Shown in pieces: positions 8,975 to 18,800 of a stretch of 64,000 nucleotides of DNA. Numbering within the stretch: position 1 is the stretch's first letter; every line of letters begins with the position of its first letter. Source of the DNA: Erythrobacter aurantius. GTDB taxonomy: Bacteria; Pseudomonadota; Alphaproteobacteria; Sphingomonadales; Sphingomonadaceae. The stretch covers positions 1,636,001 to 1,700,000 of the forward strand of contig NZ_CP090949.1 of the NCBI RefSeq assembly GCF_023823125.1. The letters run 5' to 3'. Under the pieces are notes generated by a model, which made no database searches, had not been told where the DNA came from, and was given only the letters and a program-made list of their open reading frames with translations. The translations under genes were made by a program, and so were the position numbers.

Positions 8975-10263
8975 TTGAGGCGGAGCTCCACCGATTTGGC
9001 ATGGGCGGGCAGGCCCTCTGCATGGGCCAGACTTACCGCAGCCGGACCGATCCGGCCAAGCGCCGCTTCGTCCAGCCCGAGGAAGCTGGTGCGTTTCATG
9101 AAATCAAGCACCGAAAGCCCGCTCGAAAAACGCGCGCGACGCCCGGTGGGCAGGACGTGGTTCGGCCCGGCAACATAATCGCCGACCGCCTCCGGCGTCA
9201 TCCGACCAAGGAAAACACTGCCTGCATGGCGCACCTTCGGCAGCATCGCTTCGGGATTGTCGATCGCGAGTTCGAGATGCTCGGCTGCGAGTCGATTGAT
9301 CAGCGCTGGCGCTTCGCTTTCGATATCGTTCACGACGATCATGACGCCGTGATCGTCCCAGCTTGTCCGCGCCGTCTTGCCGGTGGACAGCATGCTCAAT
9401 TGCACGTCGACGCAATCTTCTACCTGGGCGGCGAAGCCGGCATCGTCGGTGATCAGGATCGACTGCGAAGTGGGATCGTGTTCGGCCTGGCTCAGCAGAT
9501 CGGCCGCAATCCAGTCAGGATCATTCTTTCCATCGGCGACCACGAGGATCTCGCTTGGCCCGGCGACCATGTCGATCCCGACGACGCCATAAAGCTGGCG
9601 CTTGGCCTCCGCGACATAGGCATTTCCCGGCCCGGTGATGACATCGACCGGCTTGATCCGCTTCGTGCCATAGGCCAGCGCCGCCACCGCTTGTGCGCCC
9701 CCGACCCGCCAGATTTCGTCGATACCCGCGATATGCGCAGCGGCCAGAACCAGCGGGTTTGAATTGCCCTTGGGAGTGGGGGTTACCACCACGATCCGTT
9801 CAACCCCGGCCACGCGGGCGGGGATCGCGTTCATCAGCAAAGAAGACGGATAGGCAGCGCGGCCTCCGGGCACATAGAGTCCTGCGGCATCGACCGGCCG
9901 CCAGATCGCGCCGAGGCGAACCCCGGCATCGTCGGTGTAATCCCGGTTCTCGGGCAGTTGTGCCTCGTGATAGGCACGGATGCGCGCTGCCGCGAGTTCC
10001 AGCGCATCGCGCAGCTCCGGCTCCAAACCGGCATAGGCCTCGGCGCAGCGATCGGCGGTGATGATCCAGTCGGCATCATCAACCAGTGCATAGCCGTCAA
10101 AACGCTGGGTGTACTGCACCAGCGTATCGTCCCCGCCGGTGCGCACCGTGCGCAGTATGTCTTGAACAATGCCGGTTACGTCACTGTCCGCCTCACGGCG
10201 AGCGTCGACAACCCGGGCAAAACGCTGTTCGAAATCAGGGTCGAAGGTGGAAAGTATATTCAT
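8971..10263 (-). CDS. hisD: Histidinol dehydrogenase
   Basis: Catalyses the last two steps of histidine synthesis, oxidising L-histidinol to L-histidine with NAD+, using a zinc ion. The 430 residues carry the family landmarks YVPGGRAAYPSSLLM, VGGAQAVAALAYGT, VDVITGPGN, AGPSEILVVAD, LLSQAEHDP and NHVLPTGRRARF. ATG 10263 overlaps the hisG stop in TGATG; a GTG one codon upstream is an alternative. It is coupled to hisG before it and nusB after it. Confidence 0.97.
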   Translation of the reverse strand: MNILSTFDPDFEQRFARVVDARREADSDVTGIVQDILRTVRTGGDDTLVQYTQRFDGYALVDDADWIITADRCAEAYAGLEPELRDALELAAARIRAYHEAQLPENRDYTDDAGVRLGAIWRPVDAAGLYVPGGRAAYPSSLLMNAIPARVAGVERIVVVTPTPKGNSNPLVLAAAHIAGIDEIWRVGGAQAVAALAYGTKRIKPVDVITGPGNAYVAEAKRQLYGVVGIDMVAGPSEILVVADGKNDPDWIAADLLSQAEHDPTSQSILITDDAGFAAQVEDCVDVQLSMLSTGKTARTSWDDHGVMIVVNDIESEAPALINRLAAEHLELAIDNPEAMLPKVRHAGSVFLGRMTPEAVGDYVAGPNHVLPTGRRARFSSGLSVLDFMKRTSFLGLDEAALGRIGPAAVSLAHAEGLPAHAKSVELRLK

Positions 10264-10970
10264 CACGCGGTGATCTCTTCGGCCTTGTCACTCGCGGCTT
10301 CGCGCGATTCTGCATCCGCCCGGAATGCGGCAACCAGTGCCGCGACCCGCGCATCCGTCTTGAAGGCGGCGCGATTGACGATCAGGCGTGCGGTGATGTC
10401 GATGATACGCTGCGTTTCGACCAAACCGTTCTGTTTCAATGTGGTGCCAGTGGAAACGAGATCGACGATCTGGCGCGCAAGGCCCAGCGAAGGGGCGAGC
10501 TCCATCGCGCCGTTCAGCTTCACGCATTCGGCCTGAATCCCCTGCCGTTCGAAATGGCGCGCGGTGAGATTGGGGTATTTCGTCGCCACCCGCAGGTGGC
10601 TTACTCCGGCCGGGTCAGCCGGATCGTCGGCCAGCCTCGCCACCGAAAGGCGGCAATGGCCGATATCGAGATCGACCGGTGCGTAAAGGTCGGAATAGTC
10701 GAATTCCTCGATCACATCGGACCCAACGATACCCACCTGCGCGGCGCCATGCGCAACGAAAGTGGCAACGTCGAACGCGCGCACGCGGATGATGCGCATG
10801 TCAGGACGCGTCGTGTCGAACGAAAGGGAGCGGTTTGACTTGTCGTGAAAGTCCGCGTGAGGCACCACGCCAGCGCGCGCCATGACAGGCAAGGCCTCGT
10901 CAAGGATACGCCCTTTTGGCACGGCGAAGGTGAGCTGGGTGCCGGGGGAGGGAGGAAGATCGATGGTCAT
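10263..10970 (-). CDS. hisG: ATP phosphoribosyltransferase, catalytic subunit (short form)
   Basis: First committed enzyme of histidine synthesis, joining ATP and PRPP. At about 235 residues it is the short form, which lacks the C-terminal regulatory domain and in other bacteria needs HisZ for activity and feedback control; no hisZ is seen in the window. Motifs seen are [13 protein letters not shown] at the N-terminus, [11 protein letters not shown] and the PRPP-binding [16 protein letters not shown]. The start is ATG 10970. The frame remains open to 11264, but the extra residues are not HisG-like. It heads the hisG-hisD-nusB-thiL operon. Confidence 0.95.
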   Translation of the reverse strand: MTIDLPPSPGTQLTFAVPKGRILDEALPVMARAGVVPHADFHDKSNRSLSFDTTRPDMRIIRVRAFDVATFVAHGAAQVGIVGSDVIEEFDYSDLYAPVDLDIGHCRLSVARLADDPADPAGVSHLRVATKYPNLTARHFERQGIQAECVKLNGAMELAPSLGLARQIVDLVSTGTTLKQNGLVETQRIIDITARLIVNRAAFKTDARVAALVAAFRADAESREAASDKAEEITA

Positions 10971-11045
10971 TTCGCGCCGGGACTTAGGGATTGGGCGTTC
11001 AAAGGGCAATGGAATTGGCGCAACGGCAGATGCGAAGGGTGAGGC

Positions 11046-12128
11046 ATGAGCAGTAGCGAAATCATGGCTATCAAGGAATTCGATGCCGCAATCGAATGGC
11101 AGGCAGACCACGCCGATCAAGGAGGAGCGCCATGCACTGCCCGTGTGATCCGGGCGTTGCGCAAGGTTCGGGAAAGCAATACCGCAACCGGACGCCGCAT
11201 TGCAGGCTGGCAGGGCCTTACCTTGAAGGATGCAATGCCGCTCAGGATCGCAGGAGGCCTTCACTACCTTGTCCTGTCAGGAGAAGATGATCGTCTGGCG
11301 CTAGTCTACAGCGGCCAGATCACCGATCAGGGTCAGATCGACGATCTTGTCTGCGAACTCGTCGAGACATTCGATCACCTCTTGCTGCCATGGCTGGACG
11401 GGCCGCCCCAGACGAATGAGGCGGGGCGTTCGGCCAGCATCATGGCAGGACTGCTATGGGCCGCGCAAAGAGCATTGCCCCGGTTCGAACTGTTCGAACT
11501 GGGCGCAAGCGCGGGAATCAACACGATGCTAGAGCGGTATCACTACCGGCTTGGCGAGACCGAAGTGGGACCTGGCAGCTCGCCTATGCGCATCGAACCC
11601 GAATGGCGCGGCGACAACGGATCGCCGCCGCCAGCCCCTGCCGGGTTCGAGATTGTCTCGATCAGAGGCTGTGACGTGTCGCCGATCGATCTTTCCAACA
11701 AGGAGAGCGCATTGCGGCTCAAAAGCTACGTCTGGCCCGATGCGATGATCCGGATGGCGCGGATCGATGCGGCGATCGAGTTGGCGCAGCAATGCCCGCC
11801 CGATCTGGTGCGGCAGGACGCGGGCGAATTTGTTGCTGATTGCCTAGCGCGACCTCAGCCGGAAGGCGTGACCCGCGCGATGTTTCATTCGATCATGTGG
11901 CAATATATGCCCAAGGAAACCCAAGCGGCAATCACGCAGGCCTTTGTCGAAGCGGGCGCCGAGGCAACTCGTGACAAGCCCCTTGGGTGGATCAGCCTTG
12001 AGACGGACCCGGCGACATTCCGGCATGAACTTCACGTTCGCCTTTGGACAGGAAAGCCCGGAGACGGCGACCCGATCCTGCTCGCCTTTGCGCACCCTCA
12101 CGGTGCCTGGGTGCATTGGCTCGGTTGA
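11046..12128 (+). CDS. DUF2332 domain protein
   Basis: A 360-residue protein recognisable as the DUF2332 family, whose biochemical role is not established. Visible features are [21 protein letters not shown] at about 146-166, a glycine-bearing stretch reminiscent of a nucleotide- or SAM-binding loop, and a C-terminal [13 protein letters not shown]. It starts at ATG 11046, after GAAGGGTGAGGC. It stands alone, divergent from hisG and convergent with the alpha/beta hydrolase gene. Confidence 0.8.
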   Translation: MSSSEIMAIKEFDAAIEWQADHADQGGAPCTARVIRALRKVRESNTATGRRIAGWQGLTLKDAMPLRIAGGLHYLVLSGEDDRLALVYSGQITDQGQIDDLVCELVETFDHLLLPWLDGPPQTNEAGRSASIMAGLLWAAQRALPRFELFELGASAGINTMLERYHYRLGETEVGPGSSPMRIEPEWRGDNGSPPPAPAGFEIVSIRGCDVSPIDLSNKESALRLKSYVWPDAMIRMARIDAAIELAQQCPPDLVRQDAGEFVADCLARPQPEGVTRAMFHSIMWQYMPKETQAAITQAFVEAGAEATRDKPLGWISLETDPATFRHELHVRLWTGKPGDGDPILLAFAHPHGAWVHWLG

Positions 12129-12143
12129 CCAAACCCCTCGGGC

Positions 12144-13031
12144 CTAGCTGAGCAGAAAAGCTTCCATCGCCGCATTCACCGCTTCCGGGGCTTCCCACGG
12201 AACGAAATGCCCGCAATCCGGCACCTTTTGGATGGTGAGCGGGGCGATGATTTCCTCCATCCCTTCAAGGTTTTCCGGAGGCAGCGCCAGATCGTCCAGC
12301 GCCCATATGACCAGCGTGGGAATGGTCAGGTTCGGCAGCGCAGGTGCGGTGAACTCCGCCGGAAGCTCGAACGGTTCCTCCATTTTCGGCACCACCATCG
12401 GGCTAGCCCGGTAATAATTGAGCATCCCGAAGCACGCATCGCGGTCTTCCCAGTCCTTGAGCAGCTGGGCGCGTTCTTCGGCGGGCATGTTGTCGGGGCG
12501 GTCCCAATTGACCTCTTGCCGCAGTATGCCGGTGATCCCTTTTTCGCGGATCAGCGGATCATTGGCCGGATCGCGAAAGGCGCGGATGTATTGGCTGGCC
12601 GCCCGCTGGCCGGGATGGGTCCAGAGCAGCTTGCCAAAGATAGCCGGGTGCGGGGCGTTGGCAATCACGGCGCGTTCGACCCGCGTATGCTGGCCGCCTA
12701 GCGCCACGCCCCATGCGACGGCTCCGCCCCAGTCATGGCCGACGATGGTGAACTTCTTTATCCCCAGCGCATCGGCCAGGAGGAACACGTCCCCGATCAG
12801 CTTGTCGGGCGTGTAGGCGTCCACCTCCTGCGGCTTGGACGATCCGCGATAGCCGCGCTGATCCGGAGCAATGCAGCGGAACCGGTCGGAAAAATGCGCG
12901 ATCTGGTGGCGCCAGGTGCGGTGGTTTTCGGGAAAGCCGTGCAGGAAGATCAGCGCAGGCGCATCCTTTGGCCCTTCGTCCGCCACGTCCAGATGAATGC
13001 CATTGGCGAGTTCGACGCGCTTTTGCTCCAT
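12144..13031 (-). CDS. Alpha/beta hydrolase, epoxide-hydrolase-like
   Basis: A 295-residue soluble alpha/beta hydrolase. HGFPE (31-35) gives the oxyanion region and GHDWGG puts an aspartate nucleophile at residue 100; with His275 in DCGHFVPWEAPE this is the pattern of epoxide hydrolases and haloalkane dehalogenases, not serine esterases. The substrate is unknown. It starts six bases after the stop of the SDR gene, so the two are probably co-transcribed. Confidence 0.85.
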   Translation of the reverse strand: MEQKRVELANGIHLDVADEGPKDAPALIFLHGFPENHRTWRHQIAHFSDRFRCIAPDQRGYRGSSKPQEVDAYTPDKLIGDVFLLADALGIKKFTIVGHDWGGAVAWGVALGGQHTRVERAVIANAPHPAIFGKLLWTHPGQRAASQYIRAFRDPANDPLIREKGITGILRQEVNWDRPDNMPAEERAQLLKDWEDRDACFGMLNYYRASPMVVPKMEEPFELPAEFTAPALPNLTIPTLVIWALDDLALPPENLEGMEEIIAPLTIQKVPDCGHFVPWEAPEAVNAAMEAFLLS

Positions 13032-13036
13032 CGTGG

Positions 13037-13849
13037 CTACTCCGCCTGTTCCATACGTTCCATGTAGCCCGCGGCTACCATGGCCGCGACCTGATCGAAC
13101 AGCGCATCAGGCGTGCGCCGCATCTCGCCCATGCCCGCTTCCATGCCTTGCGCGACGATGATTTCACGTTCGCCTGACGCGATGGCGTCTAGCATCGCGC
13201 GGGCGGCATCGGGAGCCGGAATACCTTCGTCGATCACCTTGTCCGATCGGCCCCGCTTGCTGCCGTCACCGACCAGTGCATTGCGCGAGACATCGGTGGC
13301 GACTGATCCGGGATAGATCACATGGACGCTCACCCCGGTTTGCGAAAGCTCGGCCCGGAGCGCGTCGGCATAGCCTGCAAGGCCGAACTTCACCGCGCAA
13401 TAGGCGGTGCGCATCGGCACTCCTACCTTGCCCGCAATGGAGGAGATGAACGCGAGCGCACCTGACCCGCGTTCTGACATATGACCAATAAGCCCCTGGG
13501 AAAAAGCGATTTGGGCGGTCAGGTCGATATCGATGATGTCGCGATAGACCTTCATCTCGGTCTTGAGAGCTCGGCTGCGTTGGGAAACCCCGGCATTGGC
13601 GAAAGCGACATCCACGCCGCGTTTCCAAGCAATCGCCTTTGCCGTCGCATCGGCAAGAGCCGCATCGTCGCGCACGTCAAACGGCAGGATCAGCGTCTCT
13701 CCGCAATCCGCCGCGACTTCGGCAAGGCGCGCTTCATCGCGGCCTGACAGCACGACATTCGCTCCGCGCGCGGCGACATCCCGTGCCAGCGCCGCGCCAA
13801 TTCCCGATGACGCGCCAGTGATCCAGACGGTCTTGCCGGTGTAATCCAT
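13037..13849 (-). CDS. Short-chain dehydrogenase/reductase
   Basis: A 270-residue classical SDR. The TGASSGIG cofactor motif (11-18), NAG (about 85-87), catalytic Ser near 136-137, and Tyr150-x-x-x-Lys154 (YCAVK) are all present, so it should be an active NAD(P)-dependent oxidoreductase of unknown substrate. The start is ATG 13849, behind AGGGAGAGA; the open frame to 13900 has no better ribosome site. It is followed closely by the epoxide-hydrolase-like gene. Confidence 0.88.
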   Translation of the reverse strand: MDYTGKTVWITGASSGIGAALARDVAARGANVVLSGRDEARLAEVAADCGETLILPFDVRDDAALADATAKAIAWKRGVDVAFANAGVSQRSRALKTEMKVYRDIIDIDLTAQIAFSQGLIGHMSERGSGALAFISSIAGKVGVPMRTAYCAVKFGLAGYADALRAELSQTGVSVHVIYPGSVATDVSRNALVGDGSKRGRSDKVIDEGIPAPDAARAMLDAIASGEREIIVAQGMEAGMGEMRRTPDALFDQVAAMVAAGYMERMEQAE

Positions 13850-13900
13850 ATCTCTCTCCCTTTGCTTCAAGGGAGTAGCGAGCGCGGCAATCAAGGGCAA

Positions 13901-14356
13901 TCAGGTTGCGGTGTGCAACGCGATCATATCGGCCAGATTTTCGGGAAACAGCGCCTCGTGCCAGTCGGAAAGCTCGGCGAGGGTAAACCAGCGGTGCCGC
14001 GTCATCACCGTCTGTTCAAGCGGAGTGTGACGCGAGGTATCTATCGCCGAATGTTCCACCCGCACCATGAAATACCGCTCGTCAGCCTGCACCGGTTCGC
14101 CCTCCACGGTTACGAATTCGGGCGTGGTGCGGGCGATTTCAGGGCCGGGATCAGCGTCGATCCCGGTTTCTTCCAGCAATTCGCGGCGCGCGGCAGCGAT
14201 GTAACTCTCTCCCGCCTCGCATTCGCCCCCGGCTGTCACCCAGAAAGGCGGGCGACCGGGCACATCGAACCGGAACATCAGCGCCCGGTGCTGGGCATCG
14301 AGCACGATGATCCGGGCCGAGCGCCTCACCCGTTTGGTGTTGCCGAATTCGTTCAT
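13901..14356 (-). CDS. Nudix hydrolase
   Basis: A 151-residue protein with a complete Nudix box at residues 44-66, including the REL-LEE-TG core (GECEAGESYIAAARRELLEE). Such enzymes cleave nucleoside diphosphates linked to another moiety, using Mg2+. The exact substrate is not evident. The ATG overlaps the bolA stop (ATGA, 14353-14356), so it is translated with bolA. Confidence 0.9.
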   Translation of the reverse strand: MNEFGNTKRVRRSARIIVLDAQHRALMFRFDVPGRPPFWVTAGGECEAGESYIAAARRELLEETGIDADPGPEIARTTPEFVTVEGEPVQADERYFMVRVEHSAIDTSRHTPLEQTVMTRHRWFTLAELSDWHEALFPENLADMIALHTAT

Positions 14357-14625
14357 GCTTCGGGAACGCTGGCCTTGATCGCGACAGCGTGGACGCGCTG
14401 GCCAACGATGTCTCCCAGTGCAGTGATAACCGCGCGTTGGCGCGCAAGGCGGGTCATTTCGGCAAAGGCGGCGGCTTCGATATGGATTGTGAAGTGGGAT
14501 TCCCCCGATCCGTCGTCGCCCATGTGGCCGCTGTGTTTCGCGCTGTCGTTGATGATTTCGAGCCGGGTCGGGGCAAATGCCTCGGTCAAAAGGATCTGCA
14601 TTTCTTCTGCCACTGCACCGCTCAT
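14353..14625 (-). CDS. BolA family protein
   Basis: A 90-residue BolA-fold protein with the conserved EIINDSAKHSGH segment and SHFTIHIEAAAF. BolA-like proteins partner monothiol glutaredoxins in iron-sulfur and redox handling. The chosen start is ATG 14625, behind GAAGGAAAG and matching the usual family length. ATG 14685 also has a good ribosome site (AAGGGGG) and would add 20 disordered residues. It is coupled to the downstream Nudix gene and divergent from the J-domain gene. Confidence 0.88.
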   Translation of the reverse strand: MSGAVAEEMQILLTEAFAPTRLEIINDSAKHSGHMGDDGSGESHFTIHIEAAAFAEMTRLARQRAVITALGDIVGQRVHAVAIKASVPEA

Positions 14626-14698
14626 GACCTGACTTTCCTTCTTTGCAACTTCTGACGGGTTGGAATCTGGCGTCTCACTCGCCATTCTCAACCCCCTT

Positions 14699-15292
14699 AT
14701 GTCCCAGACACGATTCCATGGCAGGCACGAAGGAAGCGAGCGGGTGTGCGAGCACCCGACTTGCCGTGAGCCCGGCGAATTTCGCGCTCCCGGCTATCGC
14801 CCGAGCGGGTTTGACGGTCCGGGCGAGTGGCGCTGGTTCTGCCTTGATCACGTGCGCGAATTCAATGCGGGATACGACTGGTTCGAAGGGATGAGTGCCG
14901 AGGAAATCCTGATGGCGCAGGCACCTGCTGAGGGGTGGCGCACAGAAAGCCCAAGTTTCGGGCCACGGGCCGGGGTGGACGGAATGCCGCGCTGGGCCGA
15001 TTTCGACGATCCGCTGGAAGCGATTTCGGCGCGCGCGGGCGGTATCCGCAGCCGCGCGGAACGCTCTGCGAGCATGGCGATGGACGGCCGCTTTTCCAAG
15101 GATGAGGCCGAAGCGTTGGAAACCATGGGGCTGGGCTCTGACACCGACAGGCGCCGATTGCGCCGGCGCTATTCGGAACTGGTCAGGCGGTATCACCCGG
15201 ACCGCAATGGCGGGGATCGCAGACACGAGGCGCGACTCGGCCAGGTGGTCGAGGCGTATCAACTGCTAAGGAAAAGCAGGGCCTTGGGTTAA
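14699..15292 (+). CDS. J-domain (DnaJ-like) protein
   Basis: A 197-residue protein with a C-terminal J-domain: the HPD tripeptide is at 166-168 in VRRYHPDRNGGD, followed by the usual helix. The N-terminal 60 residues carry Cys17, Cys22, Cys48 and His51, a possible metal-binding set, in the stretch CEHPTCREPGEF. It probably stimulates the ATPase of an Hsp70 partner for a specific client. A bolA neighbour hints at an iron-sulfur or redox link, which is inference. The start at ATG 14699 is chosen by fit; an in-frame TTG at 14660 is an alternative. Confidence 0.82.
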   Translation: MSQTRFHGRHEGSERVCEHPTCREPGEFRAPGYRPSGFDGPGEWRWFCLDHVREFNAGYDWFEGMSAEEILMAQAPAEGWRTESPSFGPRAGVDGMPRWADFDDPLEAISARAGGIRSRAERSASMAMDGRFSKDEAEALETMGLGSDTDRRRLRRRYSELVRRYHPDRNGGDRRHEARLGQVVEAYQLLRKSRALG

Positions 15293-15771
15293 CCGGCTAC
15301 CGCCGCCTCAATCCCGGCGTGGTCAATCTTCACCATGCCCTGCATCGCAACGAATACGCGGTTGCGCACAAGAGCATCCTCGTGGCCCAGCGCATCCATC
15401 AGGACGCGGGGGACTATCTGCCAGCGCACGCCGAAGCGATCCTTGCACCAACTGCATGCCATTTCACTGCCCCCATCGGCGGTGAGCGCTTCCCAGTAGC
15501 GGTCGGTTTCCTCCTGAGTGTCCGTGAACACCTGAAAAGAAACCGCGTCTGTAAAGTCGCCTTCGGGTCTGCCGTTCATCGCCATGTGGGGATGCCCCAG
15601 CAGTGTGAATGCTACCACCAAGGCATCCCCCTCCTTGCCTCCGGGGTAATCGGCGGGCGCGCGATCCACCCGGTCTATGCGGCTGTCGGGAAAGAGATCG
15701 CAATAAAACCGGGCGGCTTCCTCTGCGCCGCTCGCGTACCAGAGGCAGGTCGCCAATCCGCCCTTGCTCAT
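15289..15771 (-). CDS. VOC-family (PhnB-like) protein
   Basis: A 160-residue vicinal-oxygen-chelate-fold protein of the PhnB/3-demethylubiquinone-methyltransferase-like group (LWY..GAEEAARFYCDLFP at the start, CSWCKDRFGVRWQIVPR in the second half). Despite the historical family name these are usually of unknown function. The start is ATG 15771, which overlaps the GST stop; the open frame to 15900 lies inside the GST gene. The 3' end overlaps the convergent J-domain gene by four bases. Confidence 0.82.
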   Translation of the reverse strand: MSKGGLATCLWYASGAEEAARFYCDLFPDSRIDRVDRAPADYPGGKEGDALVVAFTLLGHPHMAMNGRPEGDFTDAVSFQVFTDTQEETDRYWEALTADGGSEMACSWCKDRFGVRWQIVPRVLMDALGHEDALVRNRVFVAMQGMVKIDHAGIEAAVAG

Positions 15772-16394
15772 TGCCCGGCCTCCGCAATCAGCTTTGCATC
15801 GATGGCATTGGCCTCTGCATAGGCGGGGCGCTGGGTGATCCGTTCGACATAGGCCTTGAACGCCGGCGTTTCCGGGATCGAGCCAAAGCGCAGTCCCCAT
15901 ACAAACTGGCTGCCGACATAGGTATCCGCCATCGTGAAGCGTTTGCCGGCGGCGAAGTCGTTCTTCGAAAGCCAGCCTTCCATCGCGGACAGCGCGAGAT
16001 CAAGGCTACCGAAACCGGCCATTCCGGCGCGTTCTGGCGGGACTTCCCAGCCCATTGCCTTGCCAACCACAGCCTGCTCCAGCGGTCCTGCGGCAAAGAA
16101 CAGCCAGCGGAAATAGGCGGCACGTTCATGGATGTCGGGCAGCAGACCGGATTCGGGGTGGGTTTCGGCAAGATAGTGGTTGATCGCAGCCGCCTCGGTC
16201 ACGACGTGATCGTGATCGCCGTGATGGTGGACCAGCGCGGGCACCTTGTTCATCGGGTTTATGTTGATGAAGTCGGTGGGCCGCGTGGCCCAATCGAATA
16301 CGACGTGTTCGTAATCCGCGCCCGCTTCGTGCAATGCCCAGCGCGAAATCTGTCCACGGCTCATGGCGACGGTGTAGAATGTGAACTCGGCCAT
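15768..16394 (-). CDS. Glutathione S-transferase family protein
   Basis: A 208-residue cytosolic GST: thioredoxin-like N-domain with NPMNKVPALV (47-56, the cis-proline loop) and TEAAAINHYLAE (66-77, gamma-glutamyl-binding), then an all-helical C-domain with TMADTYVGSQF. It conjugates or reduces substrates with glutathione; the substrate is unknown. It sits between the DUF1428 gene (three bases away) and the VOC gene (four-base overlap), so the three form one unit. The glutathione could come from the gshA pathway encoded at 59.6 kb. Confidence 0.9.
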   Translation of the reverse strand: MAEFTFYTVAMSRGQISRWALHEAGADYEHVVFDWATRPTDFININPMNKVPALVHHHGDHDHVVTEAAAINHYLAETHPESGLLPDIHERAAYFRWLFFAAGPLEQAVVGKAMGWEVPPERAGMAGFGSLDLALSAMEGWLSKNDFAAGKRFTMADTYVGSQFVWGLRFGSIPETPAFKAYVERITQRPAYAEANAIDAKLIAEAGQ

Positions 16395-16397
16395 TGC

Positions 16398-16769
16398 CTA
16401 TGCCTCCTTCCATACGATCGGCTCGAACCCGCCAAAGATCATCCGTTTTCCGTCAAAAGGCATGTCGCTGCCATCGGGATTGCCGAATTGGGTTTGCATG
16501 CGTTCGTCGGCCATCATCTTTTCATGACCGGCATCGCAGCTTTGCTTGTCGTCCCACGTGACCCAGGAAAACACGACTTTCTCGCCGTCCTCAACCTTCA
16601 CGGCGCGGCGGAAATCGGTGCTTTCGCCATCGGGTACATCGACTTCCCAGCATTCGATCTGCGCCCGCGCGCCATAGTCCTTTGCGATCGCCCAGAATTT
16701 CTCCGCAATCTCGCGGTATGCCTCCCGGTTGCCTTCGGGCACCGGGATCACGAACCCCTGCACATACAT
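16398..16769 (-). CDS. DUF1428 family protein
   Basis: A 123-residue protein with the family signature MYVQGFVIPVPEGN at the N-terminus and FDGKRMIFGGFEPI near the C-terminus, a dimeric ferredoxin-like alpha/beta-barrel family of unknown activity. The start is ATG 16769, behind GGAGAAGCGGC; the open frame to 16877 runs into the neighbour's region and is not family-like. It is the first gene of the DUF1428-GST-VOC unit. Confidence 0.88.
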   Translation of the reverse strand: MYVQGFVIPVPEGNREAYREIAEKFWAIAKDYGARAQIECWEVDVPDGESTDFRRAVKVEDGEKVVFSWVTWDDKQSCDAGHEKMMADERMQTQFGNPDGSDMPFDGKRMIFGGFEPIVWKEA

Positions 16770-16821
16770 GCCGCTTCTCCCTCCGCCGCTGATCGTAGCA
16801 TTCTTTTGCGGGGCTCGCCCG

Positions 16822-17661
16822 TCAATTCTGGCGGAACGCCCAGCGCAGAGTGCGACCCACTCCCCAGGTCGCCGCACGAGCGGGCAGGGCGGTCAATACC
16901 GGGCGTTGCAGCCGCAGCATCTGGCGTGCCCAGTCGGGCAGCATCGCCACCGCTTCCGCTCCGATCACGTTTTGCAATGCGGCCGGAGTGCCCTTTGGGC
17001 GCTGGCTGAGAACGAGTTGCGCCACTTCGCGCGCGGCGGGCGAGGCACGCAGGTCGCTGCGCAATTCGCGAAAGATCGCATCGGCTTCATTGCAGCTTTC
17101 CGGAACAGGGTCGGCCCCCAGAGCGCGGGCGATGACCGCGAACTGGCGATAATATTCGTCGCGTTCAGAATAGGGCATGTCAGGGCGGACATGGCGCAGA
17201 TATCCGGCAAGAAAGCTCTGCGCCTCTGTCACATGAACCCACGCAAGGGTGCGCGGATTGGTGGCTTTGTACGGGGTGCCATCAGGTAAGGTTCCACCAA
17301 CCTTCGCATGAATCCGGTTGACCCGGTCAATCGCCTTCATCGCCTCATCGCGATGCCCGAAGGTTGTGACTGCGATAAAACGCGCGGTTCGCTGAAGGCG
17401 ACCGTGCATGTCTTCGCGAAAGTTCGAATGGTCGAGCACCCCTTGCAGCGCCTCGGGGTGGAGTATTTGGAGCATCAGCCCGCGAATACCCCCGGTCATC
17501 ATCCCGACGAGGTCTGCATGAACCAACCGGATCGGCGTGTCCTTCGCGAACAGCGCATCATCGGAGATCGGCACAGGCTTCTGCCCGCTCTTGGTGTCGT
17601 TAAACACCCCTCTGACCTGCTCTACCAGTCGCAAACGCAGGGATTCGATGGGGTCCGGCAT
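16822..17661 (-). CDS. Oxygenase MpaB family / DUF2236 protein
   Basis: A protein of about 279 residues of the DUF2236 (ER-bound oxygenase MpaB/Lcp-like) family. Family landmarks include GGIRGLMLQILHPEALQGV, a His in DHSNF, FGHRDEAMKAIDRVNRIH and LAWVHVTEAQSFL. The histidines are likely haem or metal ligands; members are reported as oxygenases but the substrate here is unknown. No start has a clear ribosome site: ATG 17661 is chosen by family fit, with ATG 17700 and 17709 as alternatives. It is divergent from cobS. Confidence 0.78.
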   Translation of the reverse strand: MPDPIESLRLRLVEQVRGVFNDTKSGQKPVPISDDALFAKDTPIRLVHADLVGMMTGGIRGLMLQILHPEALQGVLDHSNFREDMHGRLQRTARFIAVTTFGHRDEAMKAIDRVNRIHAKVGGTLPDGTPYKATNPRTLAWVHVTEAQSFLAGYLRHVRPDMPYSERDEYYRQFAVIARALGADPVPESCNEADAIFRELRSDLRASPAAREVAQLVLSQRPKGTPAALQNVIGAEAVAMLPDWARQMLRLQRPVLTALPARAATWGVGRTLRWAFRQN

Positions 17662-17775
17662 GGTCCGAATATAGGGCAGCAGGCGGTTCAAGGCGAGCAT
17701 CACTGCCATACTTGCAAAATTAGCAGGTGCGATGCGCTTGCAGCCGTCGCCTTGGCGTTCTAACCGAGGCGCGTA

Positions 17776-18756
17776 ATGAACTCACACGCCACCAAAGAAT
17801 TCGCCGGCGCCAGCGCCATTCCTGCCGAACCCGATACGACTGTCGACGTGCGCGACACTTTCGGCATCGATGTCGATTGGCAGGTTCCCGCCTTTTCGCA
17901 GCCGAGCGAGCATGTGCCCGAACGCGATGACAGCTATGTCTTCGATCCGGAAACCACTCTCGCGATTCTGGCGGGCTTTGCGCACAACCGGCGGGTGATG
18001 GTGCAGGGCTATCATGGCACCGGCAAATCGACCCATATCGAACAGGTCGCCGCGCGCCTGAACTGGCCCAGCATCCGCGTAAACCTCGACGCGCATATCA
18101 GCCGTATCGACCTAGTCGGACGCGATGCGATTGTTCTGAAGGACGGTTTGCAGGTCACCGAATTCAAGGAAGGCATTCTGCCCTGGGCGCTTCAGCACCC
18201 GGTGGCGCTGACCTTCGATGAATATGATGCCGGTCGCCCGGATGTGATGTTCGTGATTCAGCGCGTGCTGGAATTTGACGGTCGCCTGACGCTGCTTGAT
18301 CAGAACCGCGTGATCACGCCGAACCCCTATTTCCGACTGTTTGCGACGACCAACACCGTCGGCCTTGGCGATACCAGCGGCTTGTACCACGGCACGCAGG
18401 CGATCAACCAGGCGCAGATGGACCGCTGGAACATCGTCGTCGCTCTCAATTACCTGCCCGCCGAAACCGAGCAGCAGATCGTCAAGTCCAAGACGCCGGA
18501 TACCGACGATGCGATGATTGCTGACATGGTCAAGGTAGCGGAACTGACGCGTCAGGGCTTCATGAACGGCGACATTTCGACCGTAATGAGCCCGCGTACC
18601 GTCATCACCTGGGCCCAGAACGCAGCGATTTTCAAGAATGTCGGCTTTGCCTTCCGCCTGTCGTTCCTGAACAAGTGCGACGAGGCCGAACGCACGCTGG
18701 TGAGCGAATACTACCAGCGCGTGTTCAATGAGGATCTGCCGGAAGGTGCGATCTAG
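17776..18756 (+). CDS. cobS: Cobaltochelatase subunit CobS-like AAA ATPase
   Basis: A 326-residue AAA+ ATPase with Walker [10 protein letters not shown] (78-86), Walker B ALTFDEYD near 146-153 and the CobS N-terminal zinc-free domain. In aerobic cobalamin synthesis CobS works with CobT and CobN to insert cobalt into hydrogenobyrinate diamide. No cobT, cobN or other cobalamin gene is present in the window; the next gene is a penicillin-binding protein. It may therefore serve another MoxR-like chaperone role, or cobT lies elsewhere. It starts at ATG 17776. Confidence 0.88.
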   Translation: MNSHATKEFAGASAIPAEPDTTVDVRDTFGIDVDWQVPAFSQPSEHVPERDDSYVFDPETTLAILAGFAHNRRVMVQGYHGTGKSTHIEQVAARLNWPSIRVNLDAHISRIDLVGRDAIVLKDGLQVTEFKEGILPWALQHPVALTFDEYDAGRPDVMFVIQRVLEFDGRLTLLDQNRVITPNPYFRLFATTNTVGLGDTSGLYHGTQAINQAQMDRWNIVVALNYLPAETEQQIVKSKTPDTDDAMIADMVKVAELTRQGFMNGDISTVMSPRTVITWAQNAAIFKNVGFAFRLSFLNKCDEAERTLVSEYYQRVFNEDLPEGAI

Positions 18757-18800
18757 TCTCTCTTGCGCCTTGGCGTGTTAGATTGCTAATACAGTAGCCT

